DNA of 64,000 nt from Tetrahymena elliotti 4EA (taxonomy: Eukaryota; Ciliophora; Oligohymenophorea; Hymenostomatida; Tetrahymenidae): positions 123,222 through 187,221 of the forward strand of contig JH720343.1 in assembly GCA_000231825.2 (NCBI GenBank), in the 5' to 3' direction. Both the position numbers and the translations under genes were made by a program. Below, piece after piece: positions 29,801-43,107 of this stretch (the stretch's first letter is position 1; the number at the start of each line of letters is the position of its first letter). Below the pieces are notes generated by a model that ran no database searches, had not been told where the DNA came from, and saw only the letters and a program-made list of their open reading frames with translations.

Positions 29801-31292
29801 TATTCTTGCAATTAATACAATCATACACTCCAAAGCTGTCATTTACTCTCATAAAAATTTGATAAAGAGAAAATATTTTTAGCAGAAAATAAAACAGTAA
29901 TTTAAAATAGAAATTAAGTTAAAAAGCAAAGAAGGAGAAGATTAAAATTCAATACATTGTCTGAATAGAAAAACACATAAGAAAAGGTAATGTTGATCAT
30001 TTGACAAAAAATTTATAATTGTTATTAATAAATAATAGGCAGAACTAAAACGATTGAGTCTTGATGATATTGATTCTGATGAATAAGAATATGATTAAGT
30101 GGATGATAATTCAAAAATAAGTGAGTAAGATCTTCAAAGTATTGAAGCTAAAATGAAAGATAATAAGATTAAAAAGAAATACACACGAAATTATTCAATA
30201 AATACTCAATAGATTCCAAAATCTGTTACTTATTTGAAGTAGAGTTCGATGGGAACTTCAAAAAGTTTAAATAATATTCAATAAACAGATGGAAATGAAG
30301 AATAAATGAAAAAATCTTCTAGCATTACTTAACTACCTCCAATTATAGAAAATGAATCAATTAAAGAGTTTAGTCCTTAGAGGTTGAATAATCAAAATCA
30401 GTATGAAATGTTTAACTCAGATTCAATGAGATAGATCAACCTATAAAGGTATACTGAAGATAAAAAACCCATCAGTAAGATATTCTCTCCATAACAACAT
30501 ATGATGTAAATGACAACTCAATAAAAATCGATTTAATAACAGTTGATGTTAGCTTCAATTTAGAATATGATGTTTCAAAAGAAAGATGGAATAGACAGTT
30601 AGAGAAACTCTGTTTTTAGACCTAATGGAACTTATGAATAAATATATATTCCTCCTTCTCCAATCATGAAAAATTAATCTCCAATGTATATAGACTCTCC
30701 TTAAGTTTAAAAGTTTGGGTATAGATTCTTAGCCAACGAACTTGATAATGATCCCCTAATAGCATTTTAGGCATAACTCTAATAGATTTAATAATAGTAG
30801 TAACCTTATGTTTCTCTTCTTCATGAATAATAAAATCAATAATAACAAGAAATTAAAAGTATCTAAAAAATTTAAAAATAGTAAGTCCAACCTCAAGGAT
30901 AAATGATTGAGCCATTTACTTAGCTGTTACTACAATAATAGATGTCAGATAACAATTAAAAAAATAATTAATAAACAGGAACTTTACTTGAAATCTCAAC
31001 TCAAAACTATTAAAAAGTTAAAAATTAAAAGAACCAAGAAATAGACAAGCATTTTGTTCTTGAGGAATATATGCAAGAATTCAGAGTTTATTACCCTGAG
31101 TATAATTTTTCAGTTATTAGATATAGGCTACCAAGAACCACAAAAGATTATCAAAATATGCATCCTGCATTCTCAAAATATACATATTTTAATAGAGTTA
31201 TTAAAAAGAATGATAGAAAAAAGAGCAGAAAATAGTCAGAGAGAGCAATCCCATCTAATCAAAGGATGTCAATAATGCCTTAATACTTCTGA
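26801..31292 (+). CDS. cyclic-nucleotide-gated K+ channel (HCN/CNG/EAG superfamily)
   Basis: Six exons (26801-27188, 27734-28411, 28464-28761, 28814-28929, 29013-29986, 30039-31292) total 3708 nt, 1235 residues, in one frame. The membrane part begins HPLSKFKMVWQLLHLVIM (S1), continues with a segment ending LFILPVEVAL and with IDIFIQLNTGVFDKG (S2-S3), and reaches the pore. The selectivity filter is TVGYGD (469-474), so the channel should be K+-selective. The C-linker follows, then a cyclic-nucleotide-binding domain with QKFSKGEIIFKPF and the phosphate-cassette start FGE (691-693). The last 400 residues are Gln/Ser/Asn-rich. Such channels set ciliary membrane potential in ciliates. The first exon (MNELQLRLHSRNPSH...) is joined through an inferred 545-nt intron and is the least certain part; a start inside exon 2 is possible. 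Confidence 0.85.
27652..27669. repeat. 18-bp palindromic motif, copy 1
   Basis: TAGTACTC-TA-GGGTACTA, an inverted repeat with one mismatch, followed by TATAT. It lies in the inferred first intron, or the promoter, of the channel gene. A second copy occurs at 43472-43489 near another cyclic-nucleotide-binding gene, and the left flanks (GTAGCCCTTCAAAAA here, GTATAGCCTTGAAAAA there) are also similar. Confidence 0.7.
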
Positions 31293-32415
31293 CATTTTCT
31301 TTCTAATATCTAATATTATTTTTTAATTTAAATCACAAAATAAATTAATAAGTAATATACATTTATCAGTATCTATTTTTATCCAAAAAAATTACTACTC
31401 TTTATATTAATATGGTAATTTCTTTTACTTACTAATTGATTGTTATTTTGATTAATTTAAATTATTCTTTTTACTTCAAAATTAATATCTTAAGCAAGGC
31501 ATATTTTGCTTTCATTTTAGCTATGATAAGTCTAACAAAAAAAAAATTCATTTTCTATATTTTTTCTAAAAAAGATAGATTTATTTTGATATTTAGTTTA
31601 TGAATCAAGTCATTCATTTTTAATCTCAACTGTTTTCTTTGTTTTATATTTTCAAAATTAGAGTATTAAATTTAAGATCAAGCTTTAAAACGTCAAATAA
31701 TCTAGCAAAATAAAAGAAATATTTTATGAGTTTTGATATTTTCAATATTATTTTTAGAAAAATTACAAAATAATTACTTTATTCCAAACTAATAAAATAA
31801 TTAAAAAAATAAAATAACGAATGAATAAATCCTGTGTAAAATTAAACAAATTGTTATTCTTATTGATCTAAAATTATTATTTTAAACTTTAAATTTTACT
31901 CTAAAAATTATCATTTGTTTTTTGATAATGCCTTTGATATTTTATATTGTTATTTTTTTAAATTACATCACAAAATATGTAAATAAATAAAAGATAAAAA
32001 TATATCTATTTATATTAGAATTATTTTTAAGTTAAATGTCATATATTTTAAGTTAATTAATAATAATTTATAACAACAATTAACCAATTAGTTTTATATA
32101 AATTATAAATTTAATCCATTAATAATTTTATTATTTTAAATGTGTCTCTTTCTTTTTATTATTAAAAATTGGCATTTTAAGCTTCAAATATTTATTGATT
32201 TTAGTATTATAATAAATAGATCTTAGCTGAATTAGCTTATTTTATAATTTTAGTGTAGATATATTATCGTTTGCTAAATAGACCATAGCTATTTTTATAT
32301 CTAGTAATAATTAAAAAAGATATTAAAATTACAAACTATTGTATTGAATTAAAAAGAAGCCATTAAACAAAAATAGAAAAAGCTTATTTAGAAAATAAAA
32401 AAACAAAAGGAAAAA
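31293..32415. other. non-coding spacer
   Basis: A/T-rich DNA between the channel gene and GPN3. No coding frame, RNA fold or repeat was recognised. Confidence 0.6.
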
Positions 32416-33586
32416 ATGAATTAGGGTGTGTTTTATGGTTAAATAATAGTTGGTCCAGCAGGAAGTGGCAAAGTAAAATTCTTATCCATTTTTGCTCTAA
32501 ATAAATATTGATCTTAATAATAAATTAAAAGTCTACTTATTGTCATATTATGTAAGACAATGCTAAACTTTTAAAAAGAAATATATTGGTTGTTAATCTT
32601 GATCCTGCTGCAGAACATTTCAAATATAGATGCGATATTGGTTATAATTTATTTAAGATTATTAAACTTAAAACTAATTTGACATTTAAATATAGATATC
32701 AGAGATTTAATTACATTAGATGATGTAATGGAAGAATTCAAGTTAGGTCCAAATGGTGGTTTAGTTTACTGCATGGAGTAATTAGCAAAAAATAAATCAA
32801 TAACTTCATAATAATAAATTTTATTATAGGTATTTATTATAGAATATTGATTGGTTAGAAGAGTAATTGAGCGATTTAGCTACAGATGATTATGTTTTAT
32901 TTGATTGTCCAGGACAAATAGAGTTATACACTCATATGGATTTAATGAATAAGCTAACACAATCGCTATCAAATCTTGGTTTTAGCATATGTTCTATGTA
33001 CATGTTAGATGTTACTTTTATTAGCGATAATACGAAATTTATTTCTGGTGTTTTATAAGCACTAACTGCTATGATTAGCTTAGGCCTTCCACATCTTACA
33101 GTTTTAACAAAATGTGATATTATTTAAGATAAAAAATAAATAGATGAGTAAATTATTTTACTTATTTTTAACACAGAATTATAATTTTTTTTACTTTGTT
33201 TAATTATTTAGGTATTTAGAATTTTCAGAAGAAATTGATGATATAGAAATTAAAGATACAGAAAATATGTCAGAATTTGATAAAAGATATAATAGCTTAA
33301 CAAGAACTTTACGTGAAACGATTAAGGATTATAGTTTAGTTGGTATTAGAAAATTAGATGTTAGTGATGAAGAAACTATTTTAGAATTATTAGCAGAAGC
33401 AGATATGTGCCTAAACGTAATTTCAAAGAGAAATAAAGTATTTAATTTGATTAATTTAATTTTATAATAAAAATAAAGTATGGAGAAAACCTAGAACCTG
33501 ATGAGAGATTTTATGAATAAGTAGAAGATAATTTACAAAAAGGTAATGATGTTTACTTTGATGAAGGAGCAAATGATGATTTTTGA
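32416..33586 (+). CDS. GPN3: GPN-loop GTPase 3
   Basis: Six exons (32416-32472, 32532-32640, 32696-32777, 32830-33147, 33212-33416, 33479-33586) sum to 879 nt, 292 residues. GPN GTPases act in assembly and nuclear import of RNA polymerase II. Visible motifs: Walker A GPAGSGKST (split by intron 1 after Lys), NLDPAAEHF, the defining GPNGG loop in [14 protein letters not shown], switch [14 protein letters not shown], the G4-like TKCD, and a C-terminal [13 protein letters not shown]. The match to GPN3 rather than GPN1 or GPN2 rests on [14 protein letters not shown] and on the length, which is near the 284 residues of human GPN3. The five introns are 52-64 nt. Confidence 0.95.
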
Positions 33587-36500
33587 AATTTTATAAAAAC
33601 AGCAAAAAAACATCTTAGAGTTATAACATTATAAATTTAATAATTATTAATCCTAACCATTTATGCAAATAGCTCATTCATAGATGCACTTATATTATAT
33701 GTTTACTCTCAACTGTAAATTAATAAAAATTTTTGATTCCAACAAATTAATTTATGCTAAAAATTAAGTTTTCATCCAAAAATACAAATTTAAAAATAGA
33801 AACAATAATTAGATATAAATAAAGTGGGTAGATTAAAGTAAAAATCTATTTCTTAAAATTGTTTTTTAATTATCTCAAATAATAGAAATATTTAAGGAAT
33901 ATTTTTGAAATTTAATAAAAGATTTAATTCTTAGAAATATGGGTATGGGAGAATATGTGTTCTTTTATTGATCAGAAATTGAAGATTTGTGTATTTTTAC
34001 TTATGTTATTTATTTATCATTCATCAAAAATATGATTTCATACAATTATTTAACAATTCATCCAGAATTAAAAAACATAATTCATTATTGAAAAATAAGT
34101 TGGATTCTTCAAAAGGATATCTATTGATAGAAATTTTTTAATTTGGTAAAATTTTTCTGATCTAAAAAAAAGAAGAATATGAATATTTAAGAAATTCTAT
34201 TAATCGTTTGAAAAAAAAATCTATAAAAATCATAATACTTAGATTAATCTATAAAATTTAGATTAAAAGTACATGCTCGAAGTATGTATTAAGAATAATA
34301 TATTTTTGAATCTCCTTTTAACATCCTATTATATTGAATACTCAATAAGATTTATTTGTTCTTTTTATTTAAAAAAATATATTCAAAACTAAAAATTTGA
34401 ATTCAAACTTCACAGAAAATAATCAAAATAAATAATAAAATGTGTACTTTAAAATAAAAAAATTTAACTAAATATTTACATTTAATATTGCTATCATTTT
34501 ACTTTTATTTCTAAAATTAAATTGGATTTTTCTTAATAGTAGACAAATTCATTAATCTAACTAAGTATGTTTACCAAAGTGCATCCCCTTAAAATAATTT
34601 CCAAAAGCTATCCTATTATAAATTTGAATTTATTTACTTAGCTACTAATTTTAATATAATAAATTTAGAAAAGTAAATCAAAAAATAATATTTTGATTGT
34701 AAAACCTCTCTAAATAGTGTAAGGAATATATTATTTATTGGTAGTAATTATTTCTAAAAAACATTATTTTAAAAATATTGCTCTTTTTGACATCTGAGTT
34801 GTATTTTTATTTTAAAATGTTTACATTTAATTTATATTAATGAATAAGAAATATACAACTATAGAATTAGATATAAAACAATAAATATTTTTCAATAAAT
34901 CTTTCTTCAAAAATCAATTATGCAAAGATTACATTATTTTCATGATATTCTTTTACATACAATATAATTTAATAGATCATCTTAAATATTAAGCTTTTTA
35001 TGTATTCTAAATTATTTTCATAAGATAAATAAATTATTTTAAGCATAGATTTTGCGGAATATTTCATTAAAATTAAAATGTAAATTTTTAATATTCTATG
35101 TTTTAAACTAAATTTTTTTAAGTAAATATCCTATCTATAATAGCTATTTTATAGTTTTTTATATAAATTCTAAAAATAGTCAAAACTTTTTAAAGCTGTT
35201 TAAAAGGTAAAAATTTACTCCTTTAGTTTCGATACTAGATGAAAGGTGAAACATTAGAATATTTAAGAGTAAATTTGACTTCAAATTTCAGAAATTAGAG
35301 CTTTAATTCACATATTTATAGATTTAAAAATTTTTAAATATGGTTGAGATTAAAGTGAATGTATTAACTCCTTGAAATAAGAAGAATATTTTGATTATCA
35401 ATTCTAGATTAAGTTAATTGGTATTTAAATAATTGTATTTAATTCTCTTCCAAAAGGAATAAATATTTACTTAAATATTCGATACAAAATTCTTTTAAAA
35501 TAAAAATAAAATCAATTTCACAGTACTTGGGTCAGATTAAATCTACAGGATGCTGTTTTTGAGATAATTAGAGTAAATTTCCATTAATTTCTTAATACAC
35601 TTAACTTTAAAAATATATTGATTAATTTGATACTTAACTAAAATTCATCCGCCTTAATAAAAAATAAAATCGTCAAATTCTTGTAGGATATATTAAGTTA
35701 TATGCTTAGATGGTTACATTAATTTATAATATTTATTTGCAACTAGCAAAAAAGCTATTTTAAAAATATTTTAACCCTCAAGTATTCATAAATAAACTAT
35801 TTTAAGTACAGTTAAACGTGTTTGGTTGTTCAAATAACGCTCTATGAATATAATTTTATTTTTAAAAATAAATACGTCGTAGAGAATAAAACAAACCTGA
35901 GATATTATTGCGTGCTATTTTACTTTTTAATATAATGAATTTTTCTCTTTGTGAATAATATTACACTGCTATCAATACAATCTCTTATTCTTGTTCACGA
36001 AATGACTAACAAAAACTTCTTTCAGAAATTTCTTCATAATTTTTGAATTAATTTTTTGTAATATCTCACAAATTCATCTCAAAATAGATTCTCATGAACT
36101 GATAAAATTGTTTTTGAGTAAAATATTGAGGTAAGTGAGTGATACTGTTATAGAGTATTTTATTTAAGCTAATTCATTATATATTAGTTTAATTTTAAGT
36201 AAAAAACATACATTCATTCAATTAATAGAAAATTTCTTTGTTAATCAAAAAGGGATAGCCTATAATGATATTGGTGTTATTTTTCTTTTGTAATGGCAAA
36301 CTAAATTAATAAAATCTAGGTTCTCCAATATGCTTCTTTCAAATTAACTAGGATAAAATAAAAGCTACATAGTATATTTTATCCCACATCTATGTTGTTT
36401 TTTTGGTATCCAAGCATCATCTTGATATGAAGCAGTATAATATTTATTTAGAAGAATTTATTTACTTATTTTGCGAACTGTCAAGGTATTATTCCAAAAT

Positions 36501-37143
36501 AATTTATCAGTTTTATTCGAAAAAAAACAAAATAAAAACCTTACCTATTGATCGTCCTTTTTAATATAATTGATGCTTTTACTTCTCTACCTTTTAATGA
36601 TGCATATTACTTCACTTAATACATGAAGTTTCTTATAGAATATTCACTAATACTCATACCTTTTCGGAATAAGTTCATATAATGTCACAAACGAAATAAA
36701 TCAAAAGTTTCAAATAAAGAATTTTTACTAATATCCATGTAAAACATTTACTTATTAATTCATGCTTCCTTATTTTAGAATGCTTACTTATTTAATCCTT
36801 TTTAATTTGATTAAAACCAAACAATTTTATTAAAAAGTGCCTATTAAAGCAAAAAATAATTGTGCATCACTCAATAGAAAATTTTTTTGAATAATCACGT
36901 AAATTAAATTTCATTATTCTTTAAATTAGTTTTGTTTCTTTAAGAGAGCAGCTCTTGAATTAATATAATCAAATTATAAAGCAAATTCTACAAAAAAATA
37001 AAAATTGGACTTTTAATCAAAACAACCTCAACCAAGCCAATTTTTTCTCAAAATTTAAACTCTATTTATAAACAAATATTAAAAAAAATCATTATAAAAT
37101 AATAAATCAATTTTTAATAAACTTACTTCAAAATTACCTACAA
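33587..37143. other. 3.5-kb non-coding stretch
   Basis: The longest gene-free stretch in the window. Frames on both strands are short and have A/T-driven composition. A 10-bp inverted repeat (AAATTTACTC at 35211, GAGTAAATTT at 35267) is the only structure noted. It could hold regulatory DNA or an RNA gene I did not recognise. Confidence 0.5.
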
Positions 37144-37896
37144 ATGATCGTATCTCCCCTTCACTGCAAAGTATTACAACCCGAAACTTGTGAATTCAAG
37201 ATAGTAAAGCAACCATTTTTCAAACCTAAAAAGATTGTCTCTTGTTAGTCAAATTTCAATTCTTGTGACTCTACATCTACTTCTTCATTTGAAAGCCAGA
37301 TCGAAAGTCAAGATAGCTAAATAAATACATCTATTATTACTATATAAACATTCAAAGGAGTTAACTCCCAATTTATCTTGAGTACTTGCTATATGCAAAA
37401 TGATGAGAAATTTTCTTGTAATTATCTTTTTGACAAGGAAGACTACTAAAATTCCAAATTAATTCCCTTGGAAGTTAAGGCATAAAAAGCTATTAATCCT
37501 GAATCCTCTTAAGAAATTATATACCCTTTACCTAAAAAAATGATAAAAACTGAGAATAAAATTTAATAATCAAAAAATGCAGCCAAAAATATTACAAAGG
37601 CATTTATAAGATACATGAAAGACCTCAAAGGAGATGATGATAAAAATTATAAAGAACTCACTAAATTTATTAAAAAGCATAAATATAATAATAAAAATCT
37701 CAAGACGATTGCTCAAAAACCCTAATATGCTGTAGACTTCAAAAACTTTTGTCATGGATAAGCTTAAGAATGGGTTGAGTCCTGTAATATTCAAGACAAA
37801 GAGATGCACTTAAGAATAATAAATGCATTTAAAAACTAAGATTATGAAATGCTAAAAGAACACAAGAAAAGAGTTAAAAAACGCTTCTCTCTTTGA
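37144..37896 (+). CDS. small basic protein, unknown function
   Basis: A single exon of 753 nt, 250 residues, ATG 37144 to TGA 37894-37896. The N-terminal 55 residues are Cys/Ser-rich (QSNFNSCDSTSTSSFESQ), the middle is a linker, and the C-terminal half is a helical, Lys-rich module: NAAKNITKAFIRYMKDLKG...KFIKKHKYNNKNLKTIAQ...DFKNFC...LRIINAFKN. The module looks like those in multi-copy ciliate-restricted proteins of unknown function, but I cannot name the family. No signal peptide, membrane segment or catalytic motif is seen. Coding composition (few A/T runs, strong TAA/TAG use for Gln) supports a real gene despite its isolation. Confidence 0.75.
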
Positions 37897-39302
37897 AGGA
37901 TTTACATTTAATTGATTGAATTAATATATATATCTCCTCTCCTAGTTGTTTAAAATAAATAAAAATACAATACTAAAAATTTTTCAAATCTAAAAACATA
38001 TATAAATCCTTATAATAATATCTTATTTATAATAAAAACATAAAAAAAATATATATATTTTAAATTGGTACCTCTTTATTTATCTTTAGCTAAAATTAAA
38101 ATAAAACTTTTGAATATTTCAAACCTTTTTATTTAATTTTATTCTTATTTTCACTAGATCTAAATTCATCAAGACTTACAAAAAAAGCTTTGATTAATAA
38201 TCAAATTTAGAAAAACTATAAAGCTCTATATTTATATTTTGATTAAATGTTTAATCTTGTTCTAAAAAATTAAAGAACTTTTTTTTTTATTTTTATAAGA
38301 ATCAGTAAAAATTCAAAAAAATTCTATCTTAAAAAATATCTTCATTAAAATATAACTAAATTGACTTTAAATATTAATTATCTTTATTCATCAAATTTAA
38401 TTAAATGGTTTTAAATTAAAATTTTTAATAAAAAAAATATTACTTTATTAGAATATTAACTAAATTGTTACCTTCAATTTAATGCAAACTATTGTATAAA
38501 AATATTAGTAGCAGACTGTTATGATAAAATAATTAATTTTTTACTTTGTTCAATAAACATTTTTAATCAAAGAGTATTAAAAATTAATTTATATAATTTT
38601 AAATAATTATTGTTTACAGATAATCTGAAAAATCAAATTAATTTTTTTTGAAAATTTTACAAAATAAAATTTGAGAAAGTATATTTATTATCATACAAAT
38701 TAACTTTTTTAAATTGAAATTATTCAATCCTATTTATTTCTAAAAATAAAAATAAATTTTTTAGTCAGAATTTTATTTTACGTTGCTGAAAATACCAACT
38801 AAAATACCTTCCCAAATCCTTAATTTTAACTAAAAATAATATCTCAAAAAATGTTTTTGAAAATAAATATTTTTTTCAGAATTAAATAATCAATGAATTT
38901 CTTCCTAAAATGTTGAAAACTGTTTCACATAAAATGATAAAATGGAATTCTATTAAAATTAAAACTTCCGAATATTTTCAGCTAAATAAATTTATTAAAA
39001 ATGTATTTTTTTGCTTTTTGGACAAGAGATTAAAATCACCATTCAAGATATTATTATTAACTAAAAATACTGTCTGCATACTTATAAGTAATTTTAATTG
39101 ATGTCAAAAAAAAATAAAAAATAAAGATGTGGTTGGTATTGTTTTGGCATTCTAAAATCTTTAATAAGTTGTGAATACATAATTTCAGTTGTAGGCAGAA
39201 TCAATATAATTATAAAAAGATAATTGATTTAACCAAATATTAAGAAAATTCATACTAATTGATAGCAATAACAAAAGTTAAAATTCATTGAAAAATAAAA
39301 TA
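37897..39302. other. non-coding spacer
   Basis: A/T-rich DNA with no convincing frame. The short frame at 38910-39101 is A/T-composition noise. It contains the promoter side of the LRR gene. Confidence 0.6.
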
Positions 39303-41346
39303 ATGAGTACAGCTTTGCAAAGTAGACTTCATAGCATTAAGAATATGAAACTCCCTTTTTGTAAGAAGCCAAATCATTACGATTCCTAAATAAATGAGCT
39401 AGATATGAATATTTTGAATCCTGTTTGTTGTGTATGTAGACATGATGATATACCAGATAATTCAGTAGTTCCTATCATCACAATATTAAGTGATCTAGCT
39501 CGTTAGTTAGACCTTTCATTAAACTCAAATCATCAAAGAATATAGAATATGGAGCCTAGATTTTTAGAGATTTCAAGAGATTTTAAAAATTTATCATCTT
39601 TATGTGATCAACTTTCATAAGATATTTTGATATCATTGGATAATTACAAAAAAACTATTTCAAGAGATCTTGAAAAAGAAAAGGTAGGAAAGATAATAGA
39701 TGAAATATCAAAGACAGATAATTATCCAGGAATAAAAAAAGGGTTTTAAGAACTATCAGAATATACAGTAAATGAGAAAAGTCATTTGACTTTGAACAGA
39801 AGAAGAACCGAATAATTTTAAGAAGAGGTTGACTAAAATGCAGAAGTTTATGTTAATACAATGCAAGAAATTATTAGGCGCTTATAAGATATTTTAGGTG
39901 AAATGAGTGAGTGGAGTCTTATAAAAGCAACAGATGGCATGCCTATAGATGAAAAATATAACAGTCCTAAGCTAGAACAATACTCTAACTATAATACACC
40001 TCTAGGAGGTGACAATGAATCCTATAGCAAAATAGAAGATTACGATGTTGACAGCATAAAGTAAGCAATTTATATAAAAATTTATAAGATAAATATCTAT
40101 AAATTGATTTTATTTTATTAGTCCTTAGATGCTTAGAGGAAACTTGGACTACTTGAATAATAAAATATTAAACATTGATTTTTCTGGGTAACTAAATTAA
40201 TAAAATAGTGTTTGCAATTTGTTTAATTTTTTCTCTGTAAAAGTAAAATAGGAAATGTAGAAAGCATAGAAAGTCTATGCTAATTTTTAGCAAAAGTTGC
40301 AACTGATGTGAAATAGCTTTAAGGAATTAAAATAGATCTAAAAAGTTGGAATTTAGGTGATAAATGCATGAGAAATGTCTTGTAGGGAGTTTCAAATATT
40401 TCAGAAAATAATGTTTAGCTCAAAGTTTTTGCATTAAAATTCTGTGAGTAATTAACAAATTATTAGTTAATTGTTGTATTTTAATTGATTGTTACAAATA
40501 AATTTATAGTTGGAATGATAATAGTGACATATCTGTAAATGCTTTGGCAGATTGCTTAAGGACAGTATCTAAATTTAATTAATAAATTGAGTTACTCTCT
40601 CTTAATTTAGAATGGTAAGAATTCTTTAAAAGTAATTTAAATCATTATAAATTTATAAAATAGTTGGCATAATTGCTCTGAAGGTGGTGTTTAAAATTTG
40701 GTTTAATCTTTAAATAATTTTTTAGGAATGAACAGGAACCTTTCCTCTTTCTAACTGAACATGAGACAGTAAAATATTTAGTTTTATTTTATAAATTAAT
40801 AATCAGTTAAATGAAAAGTTGGAAGACATGTGCAGATGATGCAGTAATATCTCTCTCATCAGTGATCCATTAATTAGGATCAAGCTCTAGAAAACTTGCT
40901 CATTTTAACTTGAATTTATATGAGTAATTCTTTTAGAAATGTTTTAGGGTTATTAAGCGTAATATTATTATTTTTTATTAAATAGTTGGAATAAATGCAC
41001 TAATGGAGCAGCTAATTCTATAGCAAAAGGACTCCAATAACTTTCTAACAGCACTATGAATTAATTAAGAACCTTTGTATTAGAATTAGCTTACTGGAAA
41101 GAAGCAACTGAAGTAGGAGCTAATGCAATAGCAAAGAGCATAAACCAAATAGTTTAAAAAAATCAAAATTTAACAAATTTTGTTGCAAATTTTTACAAGT
41201 AAGATAAATTGGTATTTCCTTAATCAAAATTTATTTAAAAATTTTAAAAACCTAGTTGGAATCTATAAAGTAAAGAACACCTAAATGCTTTAAGATAAGA
41301 GTTGTCAAAAAATTCTCATTATTCAAATTTTTAACTTGCTTATTGA
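39303..41346 (+). CDS. leucine-rich-repeat protein with modular exons
   Basis: Eight exons (39303-40060, 40122-40187, 40244-40447, 40510-40614, 40664-40768, 40819-40923, 40986-41198, 41256-41346) total 1647 nt, 548 residues. The N-terminal 250 residues contain a Cys pair motif (NPVCCVCRHDD) and coiled-coil helices. The C-terminal half is an array of RI-type leucine-rich repeats of about 35 residues, each starting with Trp (WNDNSDISVNALADCLRTV; WNKCTNGAANSIAKGLQQL). All seven introns are phase 2. The last five fall exactly before the Trp, and three exons are each exactly 105 nt. The role is probably protein-protein interaction, with partners unknown. It converges with TMEM231, 149 bp between stops. 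Confidence 0.85.
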
Positions 41347-41495
41347 TAATTTAAATTGATTACAAATAGTTATATTTAATAGAGAAAATTACATATTTAC
41401 AAATGTATGTTAGTTATATTGTTTATTGCTATAATATTACTAAATTAAAGTTTGCATAGTTTTTATCTACTGCTAAAATAATTCCATCCCATTCA

Positions 41496-42695
41496 TCACT
41501 CTTGCTTTATTTTTCCATGTTACTTAAACACTTTTTAAGGTAAATTATCTATGACTGAAACTGGAAAAACTGAATATCTATACATTTATTTAAGCACAAA
41601 TCTAAACAAGTACAGCATAACAATCAGTATGCTAAAGTATGCTGCCCATTAAAATTTAAATGTCTCTGCAATTGAAGGAATATATCTATTATATTTTAAT
41701 TTTTAAAATTTTAAAGATTTTAGTAAATTTTACAAAACATTTTGGTATCTAGGAACATGTATTCTCCCTTTTACTGTAACATTTCTTTCATCAGCACTTG
41801 CCTGAAGCATTTGAGTAAAGTATTCATATTTTAAGGAAACAGTTTCTATTTAAAATAAAAAAAATAAAATATTTTAAGTGTATATATTTGATCCGAAGCA
41901 ATAAATAAGAACTCAATTAATTACAATTTTTATAAAATAAGTTAGATCTCATGTAGTCTTAGTATTATATGCTTGTATCATAGGAGGGCTAATAATATTG
42001 TAATTTATTTTCTCCATTATAATAAAGAGGGGCTTATTAAATGAAATTAATTTATCCATAGAATTAAACAGTGTTAAAGTTGTATCCTGCACTAAAAGCT
42101 AGAAACATCATTTATCTAGATTTTAGTTAGGAGACATCCTATTTAAAGAAAGAATATTAATTTTATAATAGGAGTAGTATTTAAAATTATTTTACAGAAA
42201 GCATATAGTTCATTTCTAGAATAATTTCCATTTACTTTCCAATAAATGATTGAACTTCAAATTAAACTTCATATTCATCTATTCTTTCATAATTTAATGA
42301 TCCTATCTTCTTATCTTTCCATAAAGGATTTACCTTTTTGTATTTAAAATAAATTAAAAAATGCAATTATATAAAAAATAATACTGAAAGTTGTGATATT
42401 TTTCCTGTTTAAGTTTTTGTTGAAGTAGCTGTTTTATAAAAGAATACCTAAATTATATCAGTATCAGGCTACTCTTAATTCGACTTGATATTAAGCCAAA
42501 AATCTGTAGTATTATGATAATTTATCTTAATAAATATATATTTTAAAGCATTAATAATATACTGTCTGTAGTAAAAGATAGATAAAAGGGTGCCAAAAAT
42601 GTTAAGCACATCAATAATATGCATACTATAGAAGCTCTTGAGCAAAAATCTGCATAATAAAAATTGCTATAATCTTCAGAAACTAATTTGACCAT
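41496..42695 (-). CDS. TMEM231: TMEM231, ciliary transition-zone membrane protein
   Basis: Minus-strand exons 42695-42563, 42503-41925 and 41845-41496 total 1062 nt, 353 residues; introns are 59 and 79 nt. TMEM231 is part of the MKS/B9 complex that forms the diffusion barrier at the base of cilia. Order of similarity to animal TMEM231: first transmembrane helix (SIVCILLMCLTFLAPFYL), FWLNIKSNQEQPDTDII (animal FWLK...YEEQP), a long ectodomain with VQSFIGKQMEIILEMNY and DERNVTVKG, then FKFQWAAYFSILIVMLYLF as the second helix and a short tail with FPVSV. Length is close to the human protein (about 316). The match at both ends with the expected topology makes this a firm call. Confidence 0.92.
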
Positions 42696-43107
42696 GAACT
42701 TAAACAAAATATTCCTTAAACAAGCTATGTATTTAAATTATAAAAAATATTAATTAAGTAAGTATCTTTTTTAAATTAAAATTATTGAATATTTTATTTT
42801 TTTATGAGCAAATTATGATTGATTGATTCTTTTCAAAAATAATTCTAAAAATTTGAAATTAATAATTGATTAATATTTCCTCATTTTTACAAACAACATT
42901 CCTTTAAAATAATATATTTTTTTCGTAAATATTCAACCAATAACTGAAAAAATATTTTTTGAAAAATCTTAAGATAAAAATCAGTTTATTCATTTAAAAA
43001 TTTGTTTCAATTTCAATGAAAAAAAAAAAATTAGATTTTTTAACTTTTCCAGTGAAATAAATCATTTAACTTAAATTAATAAAACTAAATTTTTATATTA
43101 ACTATTA

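Noticed and set aside
35211..35276. 10-bp inverted repeat AAATTTACTC...GAGTAAATTT as an RNA gene or terminator
   Set aside because: The spacer is 46 nt, the arms are A/T-rich, and no internal promoter or known snRNA motif is present; it may be chance in this composition.
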